Positions 29,596 to 33,636 of a DNA stretch of 33,636 nt are shown piece by piece (position 1 is the first letter of the stretch; every line of letters starts with the position of its first letter). The position numbers and the translations under genes were made by a program. This stretch comes from a virus, in IMG/VR virus record IMGVR_UViG_3300027293_000015, positions 1-33,636 of that record. One strand, written 5' to 3'. The notes under the pieces are model-generated. The model ran no database searches. It was not told the origin of the DNA and saw nothing but the letters and a program-made list of their open reading frames with translations.

Positions 29596-30237
29596 ATGTC
29601 AAATCTCGCAACTTTCTCTTCGGCAAATCTGCCAGCAGTCTCCACCCTCTCCACCGCATTGCGTTCGCTTGAACAAGGCGCAGGCACATCGGGCGTCGTC
29701 ATCCTGAAAATGGACAAGACTGGCCACTGGGTGTTCGGTGCTGACCAGACTGAAGTCGAAGACGACTCCACTTGGGCCGTCAATCCTTTCTCTTTTGTTC
29801 ACGGCTTTATCGCCTGGGGCGACGGTGAAGTGCTTGGCGAGAAAATGACCGGTGTGCAGCACCCCCTGCCAGAACTTGACGCAGCGCCTCCTGGCGCCAA
29901 GCGCGGCTGGGAGACACAGATCGGCATGTCTTTGAAGTGCCTCGTCGGTGAGGACAAGGACATGGAAGCACGCTTCACCACGACCTCGGTCGGCGGTAAG
30001 AAGGCCGTGCAAGCATTGGGCGTTGCCATCGCCACGCAAGTGGAGAAGGACCAGACCAAGCCTGTGGCCATCGTGCGCCTGAAGAAGGACCATTACGTCC
30101 ACAAGTCCTACGGCCGCATCTACACCCCGGTGTTTGAGATCGTGGAGTGGGCCAGCATGGACGGCGCGTCTGAAGCGCCAGCGATCGAAGAAGCCGAGGC
30201 AGCACCTGCTGCTGGCCGTCGTCGTCGTGCAGCCTAA
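29596..30237 (+). CDS. Possible ssDNA-binding/recombination accessory protein
   Basis: The 213 aa protein has a beta-rich body (GVVILKMDKTGHWVFGADQ, WAVNPFSFVHGFIAWGDGEV, KPVAIVRLKKDHYVHKSYGR) and an acidic/Ala tail closing with RRRRAA. A ssDNA-binding role is suggested by its place between the DUF2800 nuclease and the polymerase, where DUF2815-type ssDNA-binding proteins lie in related modules, but the sequence does not match the DUF2815 pattern I know. AAAGGA precedes the ATG. The gene is certain; the role is inference. Confidence 0.6.
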   Translation: MSNLATFSSANLPAVSTLSTALRSLEQGAGTSGVVILKMDKTGHWVFGADQTEVEDDSTWAVNPFSFVHGFIAWGDGEVLGEKMTGVQHPLPELDAAPPGAKRGWETQIGMSLKCLVGEDKDMEARFTTTSVGGKKAVQALGVAIATQVEKDQTKPVAIVRLKKDHYVHKSYGRIYTPVFEIVEWASMDGASEAPAIEEAEAAPAAGRRRRAA

Positions 30238-30245
30238 GTGAAATC

Positions 30246-30354
30246 GGGGGTGAACGCGCAGGCTGATGCGCGTGGTGTTTTGGGAGCAAGCGGGCGACTC
30301 TACCTGCTTACACGGAGCAACTAGATAAGCCGGAGATCAGCACCGGCCACCCCC
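30246..30354 (+). ncRNA. Candidate structured RNA upstream of the DNA polymerase
   Basis: The 138-base gap before the polymerase contains a consistent fold. GGGGGTG (30246-30252) pairs with CACCCCC (30348-30354) and closes the element. Inside, ACGCGCA/TGCGCGT (30254-30260 and 30267-30273) has a 6-base loop. AAGCGGG/CCTGCTT (30288-30294 and 30303-30309, one G-U pair) has an 8-base loop. GCCGG/CCGGC (30329-30333 and 30343-30347) stacks directly on the closing stem. Single-stranded linkers lie at 30274-30287 and 30310-30328. A 20-codon frame (30266-30328) lies within it. A cis-regulatory RNA or small phage RNA fits; I cannot name the class. Confidence 0.55.
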
Positions 30355-30375
30355 ACCTATAAAGTAAAGTACAGT

Positions 30376-32307
30376 ATGATTCTTTGGCTTGATTTTGAGA
30401 CCCGTAGCCGCTGTGACCTGAAGGCCAAAGGCGTCTACAACTACGCGCAGGACGCGAGCACCGATGTGCTGTGCATGTCCTACGCCTTCGGTGATGATGA
30501 GGTCGTCACTTGGTTGCCGGGCCAGCCGTTGCCCCGTGAGGTGACCGAGCACAAGGGCCTGATCTACGCCCACAACGCCGCCTTTGAGCGGCTAATTTTT
30601 TGGTATGTCTTGCAGGTCGACTTCAAGCTCGAGCAATTCGTCTGCACCGCAGCGCAAGCCCGCGCCAACTGCGCGCCTGGCTCGCTGGAAGACGTCGGCC
30701 GCTTCGCTGGCGCTGACATGCGCAAGGACCACCGTGGCAGCCAACTGATCCGGCTGCTGTCCATCCCGCAGGCCAATGGCCAGTTCCGTGAAGACGCCGC
30801 CCTGATGGCCGAGATGGTCGAGTACTGCGAGCAGGACGTGCGGTCTATGCGCGCCATCAGCAAGGCCCTGCGGCCGCTGTCTGATGATGAACTCAAGGAC
30901 TACCACACCAACGAGCGCATCAACGACCGTGGCGTGCTGGTGGACGTGCCGCTGTGCCAAGCCGCCGTCAAGTACGCCGCCGACGAGACCGTTGAGATCC
31001 AGCAGATCGTGTCCGAGGTGACCGACGGCGTCATCACCAGCGTGCGCTCGCCCAAGATGCGCGAGTGGGTGCTGGAGCGTGTCGGGCCAGAGGCCAAGAA
31101 GCTGATGTGGACCGGCGAGAAGTATTCGATTGACAAGACTGTGCGGGCTAACCTGCTCGCGATGGAAGACCCCGATGAGATTCCGCCCCATGTTGCAGAC
31201 GTCATCCAGTGCGCGGACGACCTCTGGGCGTCTTCGGTTGCGAAGTTCAACCGCCTCTCTAACCTCGCCGATGAAGAAGATCACCGAGTCCGAGGCGCTT
31301 TCGTTTTTGCTGGAGGGGCTGCCACCGGCCGTGCGTCGAGCTACGGCGCGCAAGTTCACAACTTTACCCGCAAGTGCGCCAAAGAGCCTGATGAAGTACG
31401 CCACGCTATGGTGCGTGGCCACGCAATCACGCCAAGATTTGGTCGCCGCATTACAGATGTGCTCAAAGGGATGCTCCGACCCGCGCTGATCGCCAAGCCT
31501 GGCCACGTCCTGATCGCCTATGACTGGTCGGCCATCGAGGGCCGTGTGCACCCGTGGCTGTCCAACTGCCCAGCAGGCGAGGCCAAGCTGGACGTGTTCC
31601 GCTCAGGCCTTGACCCGTACAAAGTCAATGCAGCAGCCACCTTTCGTGTGCCTTACGAAGACGTGGCCGGTGACCAGCGTCAGGTGGGCAAGGTGCAAGA
31701 GCTGGCCCTCGGCTTTCTGGGTGGTGCTGGAGCGTTTGAGGTGTTTGGCCGCGCCTATGGCATCCGACTGTCGCCGGGCGAGGTGCAGCGCGCTGTGGAC
31801 GGCTGGCGCAGGGCCAACCCGTGGGCGCAGGCACACGGCCAGCAGCTGGAGAACGCCTACCTGCGCGCCATGAGAAACAAAGGGCATGAATTTAAAGCCG
31901 GGCGTGTTGTGTACTTGTTCGACGGCCAGACCCTCTGGTATGCTTTGCCCTCCGGTCGGGTGCTGTGCTACCCCAACGCCAAATTTGATGATGAAGGCAA
32001 CGTGACGTACACCAAAGCAGCCTGGAAGCCCGCCGCCGACGCCAAGGAGTGGCCACGCGCCCGTTTGTGGCGTGGTCTGGCTTGCGAGAACGTCACGCAG
32101 GCTGCAGCGCACGACATCCTGCGTCACTCACTGCGCCAGCTCGATGGCGTGGTGCTACACGTCCACGACGAGATCGTTGTCGAGTGCCCGGCTCACGAGG
32201 CCGACGCCGTGAGCGCTGAAATCCACAAGATCATGTGCACCCCGCCTGCATGGGCGGCTGGCCTGCCCTTGGCCGCTGAAGGTGTGACCACCACCCGTTA
32301 TTCATAG
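30376..32307 (+). CDS. DNA polymerase I family (family A) with 3'-5' exonuclease
   Basis: The 643 aa protein has a DEDD exonuclease first: DFE at residues 6-8, HNAAFE at 66-71 and YCEQD at 150-154. The family A polymerase follows: DWSAIEGR at 383-390 (motif A), a motif B helix RQVGKVQELALGFLGGAGAF at 435-454, and HVHDEIV at 595-601 (motif C). This is the phage replicative polymerase and all catalytic residues are present. The exonuclease motif is so close to the N-terminus that the start must be near 30376, although no good ribosome site precedes it, suggesting control by the structured region upstream. A HNH gene and the primase follow. Confidence 0.96.
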   Translation: MILWLDFETRSRCDLKAKGVYNYAQDASTDVLCMSYAFGDDEVVTWLPGQPLPREVTEHKGLIYAHNAAFERLIFWYVLQVDFKLEQFVCTAAQARANCAPGSLEDVGRFAGADMRKDHRGSQLIRLLSIPQANGQFREDAALMAEMVEYCEQDVRSMRAISKALRPLSDDELKDYHTNERINDRGVLVDVPLCQAAVKYAADETVEIQQIVSEVTDGVITSVRSPKMREWVLERVGPEAKKLMWTGEKYSIDKTVRANLLAMEDPDEIPPHVADVIQCADDLWASSVAKFNRLSNLADEEDHRVRGAFVFAGGAATGRASSYGAQVHNFTRKCAKEPDEVRHAMVRGHAITPRFGRRITDVLKGMLRPALIAKPGHVLIAYDWSAIEGRVHPWLSNCPAGEAKLDVFRSGLDPYKVNAAATFRVPYEDVAGDQRQVGKVQELALGFLGGAGAFEVFGRAYGIRLSPGEVQRAVDGWRRANPWAQAHGQQLENAYLRAMRNKGHEFKAGRVVYLFDGQTLWYALPSGRVLCYPNAKFDDEGNVTYTKAAWKPAADAKEWPRARLWRGLACENVTQAAAHDILRHSLRQLDGVVLHVHDEIVVECPAHEADAVSAEIHKIMCTPPAWAAGLPLAAEGVTTTRYS

Positions 32308-32308
32308 C

Positions 32309-32342
32309 AAAAAGAAAAGCCCCGGCGGGTTAGGCCGGGGCT
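32309..32342 (-). terminator. Intrinsic terminator oriented leftward after the polymerase
   Basis: AGCCCCGGC (32318-32326) and GCCGGGGCT (32334-32342) form a perfect 9-bp stem with a 7-base loop. On the minus strand it is followed by a T-rich run (complement of 32309-32318). On the plus strand only CTAAAGTTCC follows, so rightward termination should be weak even though genes on both sides point right. Confidence 0.65.
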
Positions 32343-32367
32343 AAAGTTCCAACTAAAGGAGAAACCC

Positions 32368-32817
32368 GTGAAAGATTTCCGTTCCAGTATACACCCACCA
32401 ACCCGGTCCATACTAGGCTTTTACCGCCGATGGACTGATATGCGCTATCGGTGCAGCAACCCACAACACGCGCAATACGACGACTACGGTGGCCGGGGGA
32501 TTACAGTATGCGATCGGTGGCAAGAATTTGCTGCGTTTTATGAAGATATGTATTCAACATACCAACCGGGCGTGCACATCGACCGAATAGATAACAACGC
32601 CGGATACTCACCTGAAAATTGTCGGTGGGCCACGGCGAAACAAAACGCGCGGAATAAACGATCGAATAGATGGATTCAAACGCCTGACGGGCCTATGGTG
32701 TTGGCGGAAGCGGCAGAAAAGTACGGCGTAAGACCGGACACTCTTTGGCACCGCATACAACGCGGCGCAAACGTCGCAACACTATTTAGCACACAAGACT
32801 TCAGGAGCGCAGCATGA
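32368..32817 (+). CDS. HNH-type homing endonuclease with C-terminal HTH
   Basis: The GTG start has AAAGGAG six bases upstream. Residues about 18-95 match a widespread phage HNH family: YRRWTDMRYRCSNPQHAQY, YGGRGITVCDRWQEF, HIDRIDNNAGYSPENCRWAT and ARNKRSN. A helix-turn-helix resembling NUMOD-type modules follows (VLAEAAEKYGVRPDTLWHRI, about 111-130). It lies between polymerase and primase, a favourite place for homing endonucleases. Its TGA overlaps the primase start by four bases, so it has not disrupted expression. Confidence 0.85.
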   Translation: MKDFRSSIHPPTRSILGFYRRWTDMRYRCSNPQHAQYDDYGGRGITVCDRWQEFAAFYEDMYSTYQPGVHIDRIDNNAGYSPENCRWATAKQNARNKRSNRWIQTPDGPMVLAEAAEKYGVRPDTLWHRIQRGANVATLFSTQDFRSAA

Positions 32818-33636
32818 CCGATTTTGTTCAACACCTCACCAGACTCGCCCCAGAGGGTGAAACTTTTCTGCTGGTACGCCAGAAGCCCCAACTGAGGGAA
32901 GGCGAGATGCAGTTCCACGCCAACGGCGCGATCAAGGCCACTTGGCCTGCCATGCTGCCCACGGCCAAGGTCAAGCCCGAGTGGGCCATCTACGGCAACA
33001 CTGCGTCGTTCATCATCGACCGCTTCAAGGATGGCCACCCCAGCGCCAGCGCGGCCGCGTGCGAGTATGTGCTGGTGATGGTGCTGGACGACGTGGGCGA
33101 CCCTGAGAAGGCCCCCAACATCCCGCCGCTTGAGCCGACGTGGAAGATCGAGACCAGCCCCGGCTCGTTCCAATGGGGCTACGTGTTCAGCGAGCAGCCC
33201 ACTAAGGCCGAGTTCAGCGCCGCCATCCGAGCTATTGCTGATGCGGGTTACACCGACCCCGGTGCCTGCAACGCTGTGCGCAATTTCCGTATCCCCGGCT
33301 CGATCAATTTGAAGCCTGGCCGCAACAACTTCGCCGCCCAGCTGCGTGAGTTCAAGCCCGAGCGCGACTTCACTCTTGAGCAGATCTGCGCCGCCCTGAA
33401 CGTGGTGCCTGGTGAAGCCGAGGACGCCTACCGCCCGATCCGCATCTCGGACGACGGTACCGACGACGTGATGGTGTGGCTGTCCGATAACGGTATGCTG
33501 CTGTCTAAGCCCAACCAAGAGGGCTGGGCCGGTGTCATCTGCCCCAACAGCGCCCAGCACACCGACGGCAACCCCGAGGGCCGCTACCTGCCCGCCAGCC
33601 GCGCCTACTGCTGCCTGCACTCGCACTGCACCGAGC
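32814..33636 (+). CDS. RepB/VirE-type DNA primase, N-terminal part (truncated by window end)
   Basis: The frame is open to the end of the window (274 codons seen). It starts in the ATGA overlap with GGAG upstream. The primase-like part includes YVLVMVLDDVGDP (D92-D93), WKIETSPGSFQWGYVFSEQP (110-129) and NFRIPGSINLKPGR (157-170), a pattern seen in primase-polymerase domains of phage VirE/DUF5906-type primase-helicases. A Cys/His cluster at 243-272 (CPNSAQH, CCLHSHC) looks like a zinc ribbon. A helicase domain probably lies beyond the window. It supplies primers for the family A polymerase. Confidence 0.85.
   Translation, partial: MTDFVQHLTRLAPEGETFLLVRQKPQLREGEMQFHANGAIKATWPAMLPTAKVKPEWAIYGNTASFIIDRFKDGHPSASAAACEYVLVMVLDDVGDPEKAPNIPPLEPTWKIETSPGSFQWGYVFSEQPTKAEFSAAIRAIADAGYTDPGACNAVRNFRIPGSINLKPGRNNFAAQLREFKPERDFTLEQICAALNVVPGEAEDAYRPIRISDDGTDDVMVWLSDNGMLLSKPNQEGWAGVICPNSAQHTDGNPEGRYLPASRAYCCLHSHCTE

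Noticed and set aside
30246-30354. tRNA or tmRNA
   Set aside because: There is no T-arm GTTCGA motif, no acceptor-CCA arrangement and the stem lengths do not fit a cloverleaf.
30592-31551. Leftward frame (319 aa) antisense to the DNA polymerase
   Set aside because: The plus-strand polymerase motifs are intact across the whole interval and the antisense product has no family resemblance.
32676-33626. Leftward frame (316 aa) antisense to HNH and primase genes
   Set aside because: It spans two clear plus-strand genes and consists of Val/Gly/Ala/His-rich sequence typical of shadow frames.
1-33636. Prophage or lysogeny genes
   Set aside because: No integrase, excisionase, CI-like repressor or attachment-site duplication was seen; the small HTH proteins alone are not enough to claim lysogeny.

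Overview
This window is the structural, lysis and early replication part of a tailed double-stranded DNA phage (Caudoviricetes) with a short, P22-like tail. The P22-type set is nearly complete and in P22-like order: terminase, portal, scaffold, coat, gp4-like and gp10-like head-tail proteins, a needle-like protein, and three ejection-type proteins. Codon usage and base composition look like a phage of a mid-to-high GC Gram-negative host. A betaproteobacterium (Burkholderiales) is my guess from the style of the small early genes, but nothing here proves the host. No integrase, repressor, tRNA or host gene is visible, so lifestyle cannot be decided.

Layout. Bases 1-416 are non-coding. They carry three tandem pairs of TGTCCACA, a G-rich stretch and an AT-rich stretch, which resembles a replication origin or control region. 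Bases 417-23334 form one long rightward late block: small and large terminase, three tiny basic proteins, a GroES-like co-chaperonin, portal, a predicted helical protein, a tailspike/fibre module (6237-9872, AT-richer), scaffold, P22-type coat, a decoration-like protein bracketed by two UUCG hairpin terminators, gp4- and gp10-like proteins, a needle-with-knob candidate, a GNAT-like protein, three ejection-type proteins, and a lysis cassette ending in a GH108 endolysin.

Bases 23243-28190 form a leftward early block. From the promoter side it holds a 59 aa protein, a VRR-NUC nuclease, a DUF3310 protein, a second strong promoter, a SNF2-type helicase, and then a chain of very small genes, most overlapping the next by an ATGA (stop/start) junction. 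These small genes encode coiled-coil, helix-turn-helix, zinc-ribbon and membrane proteins. An HNH-AP2 endonuclease sits between two related zinc-ribbon micro-genes. Bases 28293-33636 form a rightward replication block: a 59 aa protein, a DUF2800 (Cas4/AddB-like) nuclease, a possible ssDNA-binding protein, a 109-nt element that folds into a closed multi-branched structure, a family A DNA polymerase, an HNH homing endonuclease, and a RepB/VirE-type primase cut off by the window end.

How it works together. The rightward and leftward early blocks diverge from a shared promoter region at about 28213-28262. They supply polymerase, primase, nucleases, helicase and small regulators. The late block builds the procapsid (scaffold, coat, portal, possibly helped by the phage GroES), packages DNA with the terminase, closes the head with gp4/gp10/needle proteins, attaches the tailspike, and lyses the cell. 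The parts most worth a second look are the structured element upstream of the polymerase, the chain of coupled micro-genes, the phage co-chaperonin and the origin-like leader.
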